A stretch of DNA of 64,000 bases from AP-15 sp963738185 (GTDB lineage: Bacteria; Pseudomonadota; Alphaproteobacteria; ATCC43930; CGMCC-115725), in assembly GCA_963738185.1 (NCBI GenBank), contig CAVTVA010000003.1:248001-312000 (forward strand), given 5' to 3'. Made by a program: the position numbers and the translations under genes. Of this stretch, positions 17,786 to 27,212 are shown piece after piece. The notes beneath the pieces are model-generated. The model saw nothing but the letters and a program-made list of their open reading frames with translations. It did not search any database and was not told where the DNA came from. Position 1 is the first letter of the stretch. Each line of letters opens with the position of its first letter.

Positions 17786-18844
17786 TTACTCGCCCAATTG
17801 GACGGCCAGCACGGCCATCGGCCGCTGCCCGACGGCATAGGTTGTGAGGGGGGTCAGCGCCCCGGTGTCGCCGTTAATGCGATACGAGGCCAGGCGCCCC
17901 GACGCCGAGCCGGCGGCAAATAGAAAACGCCCGTTGGGGTCGAGGCCAAAGGCGCTGGGGACCGCTTCGGTCGGCGTACGCCCGATCGCCGTCAACCGCC
18001 CGCTCGCGGCATCGACGGCGAACCCGGCGATGCTGTTGTGGCCGCGGTTGGCCACGTAGAGGAACTGCCCCGAGGGCGTCAGGTGAATCTGCGAGCAGGT
18101 GTTCCGGGCGCTGTAGCCGTCGGGCAGGGTCGAGATCGTCTGCTCGGCGGAGAGGCCGCCATTCGCTGGGTCCAGACGATAGAGCGTGACGCTGCAGCCC
18201 TGCTCGTTCGAGAAATAGGCGAAATTTCCAGTTGGGTGGAAGCAGTAATGGCGCGGGCCGAGGCGTTCGGCCGGCTCGACGCGGGCCGGCGAGTTGGCGG
18301 TCAGATGGCCGGTGCCGGCGTCGAATTTGAACTGCGCGATCATGTTGGGGCCGGGGTTCTCGCGTTGCGGCTCCAGCACGTTGTCATTGAGCCGCGCGAT
18401 ATGCGGCACAAAGGCAAACCGGTTTGACGGGTCGGTCTGGATCGCGTGGGCGCCGGTGGCGGTCGGCACCGAGGCGACCGGTGCGGCACCCACAGCGCCA
18501 TCCGCGGCGAGCGGGTGGACCGCGGCAAAACCACCCTGGTAATAGGCCGACAGCAAGTATTTGCCGGTGCGGTCGGGCGCCAGGAACGTCGGCGCGTGCG
18601 AGGGTGCCACACTCCCCAGCGGCGAGAGCCCGCCGTTGCGCTGGTCGATCCGCAAGCTCGAAATCGTCGGCGTGGCGCGATAGCCGACATAGAGCGTTTG
18701 CCGATCCGGGCTGATCGCCATCACCGATGGCCCGCCCGCAGCCGGGATCTCGGCCTGCGGCGTCAGCCGGCCGGTGTCGGCATCCATGCTGAAATGCGCG
18801 ATCTTGTTCTCGTCTTGCATGCAGACATAGAAAGCGTATGGCAT
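17786..18844 (-). CDS. Lactonase-family seven-bladed beta-propeller protein
   Basis: 352 residues of the YbhE/6-phosphogluconolactonase-type propeller (lactonase, PF10282). Features include 'YVCMQDENKIAHFSMDADTG', repeated 'DAGTGHLT', 'DAASGRLTAIGRTPTEAVPS' and 'DPNGRFLFAAG' blade motifs. Members hydrolyse sugar lactones or act in aromatic-lactone degradation; the substrate is not evident. There is no signal peptide. The ATG at 18844, preceded by GAGGGAGGG, is chosen over the in-frame codon at 18892. It lies downstream of the frameshifted amidohydrolase on the same strand. Confidence 0.86.
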   Translation of the reverse strand: MPYAFYVCMQDENKIAHFSMDADTGRLTPQAEIPAAGGPSVMAISPDRQTLYVGYRATPTISSLRIDQRNGGLSPLGSVAPSHAPTFLAPDRTGKYLLSAYYQGGFAAVHPLAADGAVGAAPVASVPTATGAHAIQTDPSNRFAFVPHIARLNDNVLEPQRENPGPNMIAQFKFDAGTGHLTANSPARVEPAERLGPRHYCFHPTGNFAYFSNEQGCSVTLYRLDPANGGLSAEQTISTLPDGYSARNTCSQIHLTPSGQFLYVANRGHNSIAGFAVDAASGRLTAIGRTPTEAVPSAFGLDPNGRFLFAAGSASGRLASYRINGDTGALTPLTTYAVGQRPMAVLAVQLGE

Positions 18845-18926
18845 CTTGTGCCCTCCCTCGGGGTTCCGGCGGGCCTGCCCCGTTCGCGGCATCCCGAAAT
18901 TGCGATTGCTGGCAAGCGCGAATTCT

Positions 18927-20107
18927 TCACACGCGCGATTGCGGCAATGTCACCGGTATCTTGTAGAGGCTCACGGCGTTCTCAAACACCAGCTGGTGCA
19001 GCGACGCCTTGCCGAGCGCCGCCTCGGCCGGCGCGTGCCCCATCGCCTTGGAATGCGGCCACGGGCTGTCGAGGCCCGGGAAGTCGCTGGCCCACAGGAA
19101 GTTGCGCAGCCCGATCTCGGGCACCCGGCGGAAACCGCCCTCTTCCTCGACCTCGAAGGTGAAAAAGACCTGGCGTTTGACAAACTCGGTCGGCTTGTCG
19201 GATAGCGGGATGTCGGGCTTGAAGACGCGCGAGTCGGGCCGCCGAAATCGTATTCGCGGTCAAAGCGCCAGAACAGAAACGGGACCCACCCCACACCCGC
19301 CTCTTCGAGGACAAAGCGCACCCCGGGGTGACGGTCGCAGATGCCCGAGAACACGACGGCGCTCATCAGCTCGGCCATCAGCCCCATCGGAAAGTTGGCG
19401 ACCCGCATCAGCGACTGGTTGCGCGGCTCCAGGCCCGCGACCCCGACCCCGATCTGGCGCGACCCGCCGGCCGGGTTGGCGTGCAGGTTGATCGGCATGC
19501 CGGTTTCGGCGGCGGCGGCCCAGACCGGCTCCCACATCTGGTGCAACACCGGCTCGGGGGCGTTGGCCCAGTCGAAGATGACGCCGGTGGGCAGGCCGAA
19601 CCCGGCGACCCGCATCAGCTCCGCGACCGCCTCCTGCGGCGACAGGCAGGGCAGGGGGAGCAGCATGATAAACCGGCCATTCGACTCGTCGTAGAGCTCG
19701 CGCGCCCAGTCGTTGACGGCGCGGACGCAAAGGGCGCGCAGCTCCGGGTCCCGGATCGCCGAGATCTGCTCATAGGGGCCGTTGACGAGCTCGGCATCGA
19801 CCCCGTCCCGGTCCATGTCTTCGCAGCGATACCGGGCGTTCGCCGCGCGGAAGATGCCGGGCTCAGGCTCCTCCGGCAGCCCGGCGCGGGTGTAGCAGTT
19901 GACCGGCCCCCGGCCCACGCCGGCCCAGCCGACCCCGCTCCACGGGTGTCCTTCGACGACCCATTGCCGGATGCCGTCCGGCCCTGAGACGACCCTTGGG
20001 CCGTCGTCCTGGAATTTTCGCGGCAGACGCTTGGTCCACAGATCGAAGGGCAGGTGCATCAGCCGGCAATGGCCATCCGCGGACACCACACCAAATCGCT
20101 TCTCCAT
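18927..20107 (-). CDS. Amidohydrolase-family protein, frameshifted
   Basis: The ATG at 20107 (GGAGACG ribosome site) starts an amidohydro_2 protein with 'VVSADGHCRL', 'MPINLHANPAGGSRQ' and 'RFVLEEAGVGWVPFLFWRFD'. Just after 'DREYDFGGP', around 19238-19245, the frame is lost. The expected C-terminus ('FKPDIPL', 'EIGLRNFLWASDFPGLDSPW') continues in another minus-strand frame to a stop at 18927. A single missing base (GGCCCGACTC for GGCCCGGACTC) explains it. The rejoined protein would be about 393 residues and carries the final metal aspartate in 'ASDFPG'. It is either a recent mutation or a sequencing error. Confidence 0.75.
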
Positions 20108-20137
20108 CGCGCGTCTCCGTTGCAGCAGGTTGACCGA

Positions 20138-21163
20138 TCAAGCCTCCTCGCCCGAACGCTGCGATGATACGCCGGTTGCGCCCTTCAGATTGATCAAATT
20201 AGCCGATGTGAGGATCTTCCGCGATCTGGCCGGCTTACCCGGTTGGGGGGCCATCTCAGCTGCCGCGGCTATCGGCTCGCGATGGGTCGGGTTCGTCGCC
20301 GCGGTGCGGGGTGCGCGCGAAACCCTGCCGGCAACGATGCGCTGCGGATAGGTGAAGGCCTCGAACCCGTCGCGGCGCGCGACTGCCACCAGCGCGATAT
20401 TGGCGGCGCTCGCCGCGCGCACCGCCAATGCGGTGGGCGCCGACACCGCGACCAGAACCGAGGCTCCGAAAACCGCGGTCTTTTGCACCATTTCGACCGA
20501 AACACGGCTGGTCAGCAGCACCGCCCCCTCGGCGCCGGAGCGGCCAGCGCGAACCACCGCCCCGATCAGCTTGTCGAGGGCATTGTGCCGGCCGACATCC
20601 TCACGCAGCGCGACGATGCCCTCGCGCGGGGTCCAGAACGCGGCGGCGTGCAGCGCCCCGGTCAGGCGGTTGATCGGCTGGGCCGCGGGCAGCTCCGCCA
20701 TCGCCGCCGCGATCGCTTCGCCTTCGACGCGCAGCCGGGTGCGAACCCGCGGCGGCCGGCGCGCCGCCTGCGCCAACGTCTCGATCCCGCACAGCCCGCA
20801 GCCGACCGGGCCGGCGAGGTATCGGCGCCGCTCCCAGAATGTGGCCGCCGGCGCCGCGTCGAGGCCGATGCGCAGCACGATCCCAGCCTCGCTCGCCACA
20901 CATTCCAAGGAGACGACCTGTTGCGCGGAGGCGACGATGCCTTCGCTGAGGCTGAACCCGACCGCGAAATCCTCGAGATCCGCCGGGGTCGCCATCATCA
21001 CCGCATAGCCGACGCCCTCATAGGAAAAGGCGATCGGGGTCTCTTCCGCGATCGCGCGCCGCGTCGGCGCCGCGGCGCGCACCGCACCCGTCCCATCATC
21101 GCGCCAAAGGGTGCGCTCGGCCTCGCAAAAGACCAGCGGCCGAGCCTGCGAGGGATGCGGCAT
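20138..21163 (-). CDS. fdhD: Formate dehydrogenase accessory sulfurtransferase FdhD
   Basis: 341 residues. FdhD passes sulfur from a cysteine desulfurase to the molybdenum cofactor of formate dehydrogenases. The persulfide-carrying C-x-x-C lies in 'GPVGCGLCGIETL'. 'EDVGRHNALDKLIG' and 'LLTSRVSVEMVQKTAVFGAS' are the other family blocks. The ATG overlaps the stop of the upstream molybdoenzyme gene as TGATG, indicating translational coupling and a likely partner. About 62 residues beyond the usual end ('FTYPQRIVAG') form a basic, low-complexity tail not normal for the family. Confidence 0.93.
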   Translation of the reverse strand: MPHPSQARPLVFCEAERTLWRDDGTGAVRAAAPTRRAIAEETPIAFSYEGVGYAVMMATPADLEDFAVGFSLSEGIVASAQQVVSLECVASEAGIVLRIGLDAAPAATFWERRRYLAGPVGCGLCGIETLAQAARRPPRVRTRLRVEGEAIAAAMAELPAAQPINRLTGALHAAAFWTPREGIVALREDVGRHNALDKLIGAVVRAGRSGAEGAVLLTSRVSVEMVQKTAVFGASVLVAVSAPTALAVRAASAANIALVAVARRDGFEAFTYPQRIVAGRVSRAPRTAATNPTHREPIAAAAEMAPQPGKPARSRKILTSANLINLKGATGVSSQRSGEEA

Positions 21164-23721
21164 CAGCCGCTCGACCCGCCGTTTCTGCGCGCCCGGAACG
21201 CAAGAAAAACGATCAGGCCGGCCATGGCCGCCGCCACCGCGGCGGCCCGCAACGGCCTGCGCGCCGTGCCGCGCAGCGCCATTGCGCCGGAAACAGCGGC
21301 GGCCTGCTTCAAATCGGTCATCGCATCGGCGAGCGGCGTGCCGCTGACCAGTTCCGCCAGCACGGTCCGCTCGGCCGGCGCCGCGGCTTCCGCGCCGGCG
21401 TCCTTGAGAATGCGCACCGGCACCGATTTCGCGGCCGGGACCTTGGAGCGCTCGGCGTAATGCCACAGCGGCACCAGCACATTGCATTCCGGATAGTAGC
21501 CGCCGCAGCAGCCCTCCGGGATGTCGTAGGCGACGACGCTCAGACCGCGCAGCTGGCGATGCACGCCGTCATCGGCGGCGGTGACCAGGCTCACCCGGTC
21601 GCCCTCGCGCAGATGCAGCCGGTCGATGTCGTTGCGGTGCATCAAGACGACCATGCGGGTGCCGTGAATGCCGCGGAACCGGTCGTGATAACCGTAGATC
21701 GTCGTGTTGAACTGGTCGTTGCTGCGCAAGGTGATCAGCCGCAGGACCGCATTGTCTTGGTCGGCGATCCCCAAATCCTCCTCGAGCCCGTGCGGGGTGA
21801 TGAAGTTGGCTTTGCCGGTCTTGGTCTTCCACTCGCGGTGGCGGGCGGGCAGGGGGCGGTGAAAGCCGCCGGGCTCCCACATGCGCGCGTTAAAATCGTG
21901 AAAGTCTTCGGGGTAGGTCTCGGCGATCGCATTGCGCACCAGGCTGTAATCGCCGACCCAGGCGTCCCAATCGAGCTTCGGGTTCGGCATCAGGGTGGCC
22001 TTGGCGATGCCGGCGACGATCGCCGGCTCGGACCGGAGATCGGGGCTCGCCGGCGGCTGCAAACCGAGCGAGCCATGGACGCAGGCGGTGCTGTCCTCAA
22101 TCGTCACCGTCTGCGGGCCGGTCTTCTGGCGGTCGAGCTCGATCCGGCCGAGGCAGGGCAACAAATAGGTTATTTCGCCATGGATAAGGTGGCTGCGGTT
22201 GAGCTTGGTCGCGATCTGGACGGTCAGCCGCAGCTTGCGCCAGGCCGCCTCCATCGCCTCGCGCTCGGGGATGGCCCGGACAAAATTGCCGCCGAGCCCG
22301 ATAAACCCGCGCACCTCGCCCTTGAGGATCGCTTCGCAGGCCTCGACCGTGTTCAACCCATTGTCGCGCGGCGGATCGAAGCCGAATTGCTGCGCCAGCT
22401 TGTCGAGCGGCACCAGCTCGGGCTTTTCGGTGATGCCGACCGTGCGCTGCCCCTGCACGTTGGAATGGCCGCGCACCGGGCAGACCCCGGCCCCTGGCCG
22501 GCCGATATTGCCGCGCAGCAGCAAGAGGTTGACCACCATCTGCACGTTTTCGACGCCGGCGCGGTGCTGGGTCAGCCCCATCCCATAGATGCCGATGACC
22601 GCGTGCGCCTGCGCATAGACCGCCGCCGCCGCTTCCATAGCACCACGCGTCAGCCCCGAATGGCGTTCGAGATCGGCCCACGCGCATTGCCGGGCCATTG
22701 CGGCAAACTCGTCGAACCCGTGCGTGTGCTCTTTGATAAAGGCCCAATCGAGCACCGGCGGCCGGCCCTCTTCCTTGGCCTGATCGTCCTCGGCGATCAG
22801 CGCCTTGCAGATCCCAAGGATCGCCGCGGTGTCGCCGCCGCTCTTGACCTGGTGATATTGCGAGCTGATCGGGGTTGGCGAAAAGCTCAGCATCTGCACC
22901 GGCGACTGCGGATTGGTGAATTCTATGAGCCCGCGCTCGCGCAACGGGTTGAAGGTGACGATCGGCACCCCGCGCCGGCTCGCATCCTGCAAATCGTGCA
23001 GCATGCGCGGGCTGTTGCTGCCGACGTTCTGGCCAAAGAAAAAGATGCAGTCGGTCTCGCCAAAATCCGCCAAGGTGACCGTGCCGACCGGCACCCCGAT
23101 GCTCTCCGGCAACGCCACCGAGGTGCTCTCATGGCACATGTTGGAGCTGTCGGGCAGATTGTTGCTGCCATAGAGCCGCGCCATCAGCTGATACATGTAC
23201 GAGGCTTCAAGCGAGGCGCGGCCGGAGGAGTAGAACACGACCTGTTTTGGGTCGAGCGCCTTCAATTCGTCGCCGATCGCGCGGAACGCTTCCTCCCACT
23301 CGACCGGCACGTATTTGTCGCTCTCTGCCTCCCAGCGCATCGGCCGGGTCAGGCGGCCCTCTTCCTCGAGGTCGTGGTCGGCCCAGCCTTCGAGCTCGCG
23401 CAGGGTGTGGCTGGCGAAGAAATCATCGCGCACCCGCCGGGTGGTGATCTCCCAATTCGTTGCCTTCGCGCCATTCTCGCAAAATTCCAGCGCGTGCGGC
23501 TTGCCGGGCTTGGCCCAGGCGCAGCTGACGCAGGCAAAGCCATCGGGCTTGTTCTGCCGCAGCAGGGTCGGCGGCGCGCTCGCCGCGACGCGCTCGCGCA
23601 GCAGGCTCTTGCCGACCGACCGCGCCGAGCCCCAGCCTCCGGCGGGCCAGGTATAGGGTTTGTACACCCAGCTTTCGGCTTTGCCGCCGTGGCCGGTTCT
23701 GAGGTCGGTTTCCGCCGCCAT
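21163..23721 (-). CDS. FdhF/YdeP-family molybdopterin oxidoreductase with C-terminal membrane anchor
   Basis: 852 residues, formate-dehydrogenase-H-like. C64, C67 and C81 in 'FACVSCAWAKPGKPHALEFC' likely bind a [4Fe-4S] cluster. 'PDSSNMCHESTSVALPESIG', 'FGQNVGSNSPRMLHDL' and 'MGLTQHRAGVENVQMVVNLL' are molybdopterin-dinucleotide binding blocks of the YdeP subfamily. YdeP is about 760 residues; here an extra 80 or so end in a hydrophobic helix ('AAAVAAAMAGLIVFLAF', about 825-841) followed by RARR. That would anchor the C-terminus in the membrane with positive residues inside. There is no Tat signal. It is coupled to fdhD downstream. Confidence 0.88.
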   Translation of the reverse strand: MAAETDLRTGHGGKAESWVYKPYTWPAGGWGSARSVGKSLLRERVAASAPPTLLRQNKPDGFACVSCAWAKPGKPHALEFCENGAKATNWEITTRRVRDDFFASHTLRELEGWADHDLEEEGRLTRPMRWEAESDKYVPVEWEEAFRAIGDELKALDPKQVVFYSSGRASLEASYMYQLMARLYGSNNLPDSSNMCHESTSVALPESIGVPVGTVTLADFGETDCIFFFGQNVGSNSPRMLHDLQDASRRGVPIVTFNPLRERGLIEFTNPQSPVQMLSFSPTPISSQYHQVKSGGDTAAILGICKALIAEDDQAKEEGRPPVLDWAFIKEHTHGFDEFAAMARQCAWADLERHSGLTRGAMEAAAAVYAQAHAVIGIYGMGLTQHRAGVENVQMVVNLLLLRGNIGRPGAGVCPVRGHSNVQGQRTVGITEKPELVPLDKLAQQFGFDPPRDNGLNTVEACEAILKGEVRGFIGLGGNFVRAIPEREAMEAAWRKLRLTVQIATKLNRSHLIHGEITYLLPCLGRIELDRQKTGPQTVTIEDSTACVHGSLGLQPPASPDLRSEPAIVAGIAKATLMPNPKLDWDAWVGDYSLVRNAIAETYPEDFHDFNARMWEPGGFHRPLPARHREWKTKTGKANFITPHGLEEDLGIADQDNAVLRLITLRSNDQFNTTIYGYHDRFRGIHGTRMVVLMHRNDIDRLHLREGDRVSLVTAADDGVHRQLRGLSVVAYDIPEGCCGGYYPECNVLVPLWHYAERSKVPAAKSVPVRILKDAGAEAAAPAERTVLAELVSGTPLADAMTDLKQAAAVSGAMALRGTARRPLRAAAVAAAMAGLIVFLAFRARRNGGSSG

Positions 23722-23862
23722 CTGTTTCGCGCTCCGGAGTTCCCGCCCGATAAACGCGGTCGGCGCGCCAACATCCCGAGACCCGCAGAAATCCCCCGCC
23801 TACCGGGTCTAGCTCTGAGGCTTGGCACGTGAGCCAACCAGCCAAGCTCCGGCTCTGGGCTT

Positions 23863-23892
23863 CTGCCTAACCCTACTCTGCCTAACCCTACT
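23863..23892. repeat. Two tandem 15-bp direct repeats overlapping the gcvPB stop
   Basis: CTGCCTAACCCTACT is repeated exactly at 23863-23877 and 23878-23892. The TAG stop of gcvPB is inside the second copy, so the duplication did not alter the protein end. Just to its left, TTGGC and GCCAA (about 23822-23837) could form a small hairpin. It is probably a replication-slippage duplication. Confidence 0.75.
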
Positions 23893-25450
23893 CCGCGGCT
23901 TCGCGGTGCTGCGGGTTGGGACGCCAGCGCAGCACCGGCCTGCGCGCGGCCAAGGTTTCGTCGAGGCGGCGGCGCGGGGCGAGGACCGGCGCGGCGTGGA
24001 AGCGGGCGGTGTCGCCGGCGCGGGCGGCGGTGGCCAGCGCCTTGACGACGGCGGCAAATTCGTCGAGCGCGGCCCTGCTCTCGGTCTCGGTCGGCTCGAT
24101 CAGCAAGGCGCCGTGCACGACCAGCGGGAAATACATCGTCATCGGGTGATAGCCCTCGTCGATCAGCGCCTTGGCGAAATCGAGCGTAGCGACGCCGGTG
24201 TCTTTCAGAAAACGGTCGTCGAACAGCACCTCGTGCATGCACGGCCCGGGAAAGGACAGGCTGAGCTCGCCTTCGAGCAGCGCGCGTACGTAGTTGGCGT
24301 TGAGCACGGCGTCCTCGGCCACCTGGCGCAGCCCGTCGGCGCCGTGGCTCATCATGTAGGCGAGGGCGCGCACAAACATGCCCATCTGGCCGTGAAACCC
24401 CTTGAGACGACCGATCGCCTGGCCGGCCGGGCCGTCGCGGTGCTCGACCAGTTCCAATCCGTGCTTGCCATGCACCAGCCAAGGCAGAGGCGCGTAGGGC
24501 GCCAGGCTCGCCGCGAGGGCAACGGGGCCGCTGCCCGGGCCGCCGCCGCCATGCGGGGTCGAGAAGGTCTTGTGCAGGTTGAGGTGCATGCAGTCGATGC
24601 CGAGATCGGCCGGCCGCACCCGGCCGACGATCGCGTTGAAATTGGCCCCGTCGCAATAAAAGAACGCGCCAGCACGATGCACTGCGGCGGCGATCTCGAT
24701 AATCTCGTCCTCGAACAGGCCGCAGGTGTTCGGGTTGGTCAGCATCAGCGCCGCGACATCGGGGCCGAGCTTTGCTTCAAGCGCCGCGCGGTCGACCCGG
24801 CCGCGCGCATTGGCCGGGATCGCCTCGACCTGATAGCCGCAGGCCGCGGCCGTTGCCGGGTTGGTGCCGTGCGCCGATTGCGGCACCAAGACGCGCCGCC
24901 GAGGGTCGCCGCGGGCTTCGAGGGCGGCGCGGATCGTCATCATGCCGCACAGCTCGCCATGCGCCCCCGCACCGGGCGACAGCGCCAGCGCCGGCATGCC
25001 GGTCAAGGTTTTTAGCCAATGCGCCAGGGTGTCGATCAATTCGAGCGCGCCAGGCACCGTCGAGACCGGCTGCAGCGGGTGGATGTCGGCGAGGCCCGGC
25101 AGCCGCGCCAATTTCTCGTTGAGCCGCGGATTGTGCTTCATCGTGCACGAGCCGAGCGGATAGAGCCCGCTGTCGATCGCATAGTTCTTTTGCGACAGCC
25201 GGGTGAAATGGCGCACCACCTGCGGCTCGCTGAGCCCCGGCAGGCCGATCGGGCCCCGCCGTTCGAGCCCGCCGAGGCGCGCCGCGAACGGCGCCGGCTC
25301 CGCCAGGTCGACGCCGCAATGCCCGGGCGAATCCTGCTCAAAGATCAGCTTCTCCTCGATCTCTAATCCGCGATTGCCGCTGAACGTCTGTGGTGGTGCC
25401 GCCGGGTCGGTGTCGGCGTGACGGCTCAGCGCGCTGCTCCACTCGCTCAC
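23888..25450 (-). CDS. gcvPB: Glycine dehydrogenase (decarboxylating) subunit 2
   Basis: 520 residues from a GTG at 25450 that overlaps the gcvPA stop as GTGA. It is the PLP-binding half of the split P-protein: the cofactor lysine lies in 'HLNLHKTFSTPHGGGGPGSG' (about K294), and the glycine-binding 'NYAIDSGLYPLGSCTMKHNP' is intact. With subunit 1 it decarboxylates glycine and passes the aminomethyl group to GcvH. It is the last gene of the riboswitch-controlled gcvT-gcvH-gcvPA-gcvPB operon. The frame extends upstream to 25630, but the overlapped GTG fits family starts and operon coupling. Confidence 0.95.
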   Translation of the reverse strand: MSEWSSALSRHADTDPAAPPQTFSGNRGLEIEEKLIFEQDSPGHCGVDLAEPAPFAARLGGLERRGPIGLPGLSEPQVVRHFTRLSQKNYAIDSGLYPLGSCTMKHNPRLNEKLARLPGLADIHPLQPVSTVPGALELIDTLAHWLKTLTGMPALALSPGAGAHGELCGMMTIRAALEARGDPRRRVLVPQSAHGTNPATAAACGYQVEAIPANARGRVDRAALEAKLGPDVAALMLTNPNTCGLFEDEIIEIAAAVHRAGAFFYCDGANFNAIVGRVRPADLGIDCMHLNLHKTFSTPHGGGGPGSGPVALAASLAPYAPLPWLVHGKHGLELVEHRDGPAGQAIGRLKGFHGQMGMFVRALAYMMSHGADGLRQVAEDAVLNANYVRALLEGELSLSFPGPCMHEVLFDDRFLKDTGVATLDFAKALIDEGYHPMTMYFPLVVHGALLIEPTETESRAALDEFAAVVKALATAARAGDTARFHAAPVLAPRRRLDETLAARRPVLRWRPNPQHREAAE

Positions 25451-26793
25451 GACAACACCTCCGTCAAGCCCTGGACGAGCCGGCCCATATCGGCTTCGGT
25501 CACCATTTCGGTCGCGGCCAGCAGCAGCAGCTCGGCCAATTCGGGCCGGTCGGGGTAAAGCCGGCTGACCGGGATGCCGCCGAGCACGCCCATTTGCGCG
25601 AGCGCCTCGACCACCGGCGCGGCCGGGCATGGCAGGCGCAGGGTGAACTCGTTGAAAAAGCTGCGATTAACGATCCGCACACCCGGCACCCTTTCGAGCC
25701 GCTCGGCCAAGCCGACCGCGGCGGCGTGGTTGAGCCGCGCCAGCCGGGTCAGCCCCTCCTCGCCGAGCAGCGCCAAGTGGATCGTGAAGGCGAGCGCGCA
25801 CAGCCCGGAATTGGTGCAGATGTTGCTCGTCGCCCGCTCGCGCCTTATGTGCTGCTCGCGCGTGGACAAGGTCAGGACCCAGCCGCGCCGACCCTCCGCG
25901 TCGGTCGTCTGCCCGACCAGGCGGCCCGGCATCTGGCGCACGAACCGGTCGCGGCTGGCAAACAGGCCGAGATAGGGCCCGCCGAAATTGAGCGAATTGC
26001 CGAGCGACTGGCCCTCGGCGGCGACGATGTCGGCGCCCATCTCGCCCGGCGGCCGAACCGCGCCGAGCGACACGATCTCGTTCACTGCCACGACCAGCAG
26101 CGTGCCGTTGTCGTGACAAGCGCGGCCGAGCGCCGACCAGTCGTGCAATTCGCCCCAGAAATCGGGGTTCTGCACGACGACGCACGAGGTGGCGCCATCG
26201 ATCAGCCCGGCCAAATCCTCGTCCTCGCCCGGCCGCGGGTCCTGCACCGCGGCATCAAAGCCGACAAAACGTGCGTAGGTCTCGCACACCTCGCGATAAT
26301 GCGGGTGCAGCCCGCCCGACAGCACCGCGCGTCTGCGCCCGGTCACGCGGTTGGCCATCATCACCGCTTCGGCGCAGGAGGTGGCGCCGTCGTAGAGCGA
26401 GGCGTTGGCCACGTCCATGCCGGTCAGCAGCGCCACCTGGGTTTGGAACTCGAACAAATATTGCAAGGTGCCCTGCGCCACCTCGGGCTGATAGGGGGTG
26501 TAGGAGGTCAGGAATTCGCCGCGCTGGATCAGATGATCGACCGCGGCCGGGACATGATGGCGATAGGCCCCGCCGCCGATGAAAAAGGGCGCCGACCCGG
26601 CCGCCAAATTGCGCGCCGCCATACGGCCGATGGCGCGCTCGACCTCCAGCTCGCCCTGCGCCCGCGGCAGGTCGAGAAGGCCGTCGAGCCGCGCCGCCGG
26701 CGGCACCTCGGCATAGAGCGCATCGATCGAGGCGAAGCCGATCGTGGCCAGCATCTCGCCGCGATCGCGCGGGGTCAGCGGCAAATAGCGCAT
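25447..26793 (-). CDS. gcvPA: Glycine dehydrogenase (decarboxylating) subunit 1
   Basis: 448 residues, normal for the split-type subunit. 'MRYLPLTPRDRGEMLATIG' is the standard N-terminus. 'FLTSYTPYQPEVAQGTLQYL', 'ANASLYDGATSCAEAVMMA' and 'RRERATSNICTNSGLCALAF' are family blocks that form the glycine-binding pocket together with subunit 2. The ATG overlaps the gcvH stop as TGATG, and the stop overlaps the gcvPB GTG, so translation of the three genes is coupled. It works in the cytoplasm in the glycine cleavage complex, producing CO2 and the aminomethyl-lipoyl intermediate. Confidence 0.95.
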   Translation of the reverse strand: MRYLPLTPRDRGEMLATIGFASIDALYAEVPPAARLDGLLDLPRAQGELEVERAIGRMAARNLAAGSAPFFIGGGAYRHHVPAAVDHLIQRGEFLTSYTPYQPEVAQGTLQYLFEFQTQVALLTGMDVANASLYDGATSCAEAVMMANRVTGRRRAVLSGGLHPHYREVCETYARFVGFDAAVQDPRPGEDEDLAGLIDGATSCVVVQNPDFWGELHDWSALGRACHDNGTLLVVAVNEIVSLGAVRPPGEMGADIVAAEGQSLGNSLNFGGPYLGLFASRDRFVRQMPGRLVGQTTDAEGRRGWVLTLSTREQHIRRERATSNICTNSGLCALAFTIHLALLGEEGLTRLARLNHAAAVGLAERLERVPGVRIVNRSFFNEFTLRLPCPAAPVVEALAQMGVLGGIPVSRLYPDRPELAELLLLAATEMVTEADMGRLVQGLTEVLS

Positions 26794-27170
26794 CAATGCT
26801 GCTGCCCGAGAAAGCGCTGGTAGGCCGCTTCGTCCATCAGCGCATCGAGCTCGGTCGGGTCGGCGAGGCGCAATTTCAGAAACCAGCCCTCGCCCAGCGG
26901 GTCGGCATTGACCTTGGCCGGCTCGGCGGCGAGCGCTTCGTTGACCGCGGCGACCTCGCCCGAGACCGGGGCATAGACCTCGCTCGCCGCCTTGACCGAT
27001 TCGACGACCGCGGCCTCCTTGCCCTGCTCGACCCGCCGGCCGATTTCCGGCAATTCGACATAGACGACATCGCCCAATTGCGACTGCGCGTAATCGGTGA
27101 TGCCGATCACGGCGAGATCGCCGTCGAGCCGGACCCATTCATGGTCTTTGGTGAAGCGTAGCGCGGTCAT
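26793..27170 (-). CDS. gcvH: Glycine cleavage system H protein
   Basis: 125 residues, the lipoyl carrier that shuttles the aminomethyl group from the P-protein to GcvT and then to the L-protein. 'FTKDHEWVRLDGDLAVIGIT' and 'QLGDVVYVELPEIG' precede the lipoylated lysine K60 in 'VVESVKAASEVYAPVSG'. The ATG at 27170 gives the usual length. The 175 bp between gcvT and gcvH contain a palindromic repeat pair, which may set different expression levels within the operon. The stop overlaps the gcvPA start. Confidence 0.96.
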   Translation of the reverse strand: MTALRFTKDHEWVRLDGDLAVIGITDYAQSQLGDVVYVELPEIGRRVEQGKEAAVVESVKAASEVYAPVSGEVAAVNEALAAEPAKVNADPLGEGWFLKLRLADPTELDALMDEAAYQRFLGQQH

Positions 27171-27212
27171 CGGCGGTTTCCTCCTGGGGGTGGCCAGTGC
27201 TCGGCCTTTCTC

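Noticed and set aside
21163..23721. Selenocysteine in the formate-dehydrogenase-like protein
   Set aside because: No in-frame TGA interrupts the gene, and YdeP-type proteins lack the active-site Sec/Cys of classic FdhF.
21460..23832. A 790-codon plus-strand open frame opposite the YdeP-like gene
   Set aside because: The opposite strand encodes a well-matched molybdoenzyme with cluster cysteines. The plus-strand translation is His/Asp/Arg-rich, typical of an antisense shadow.
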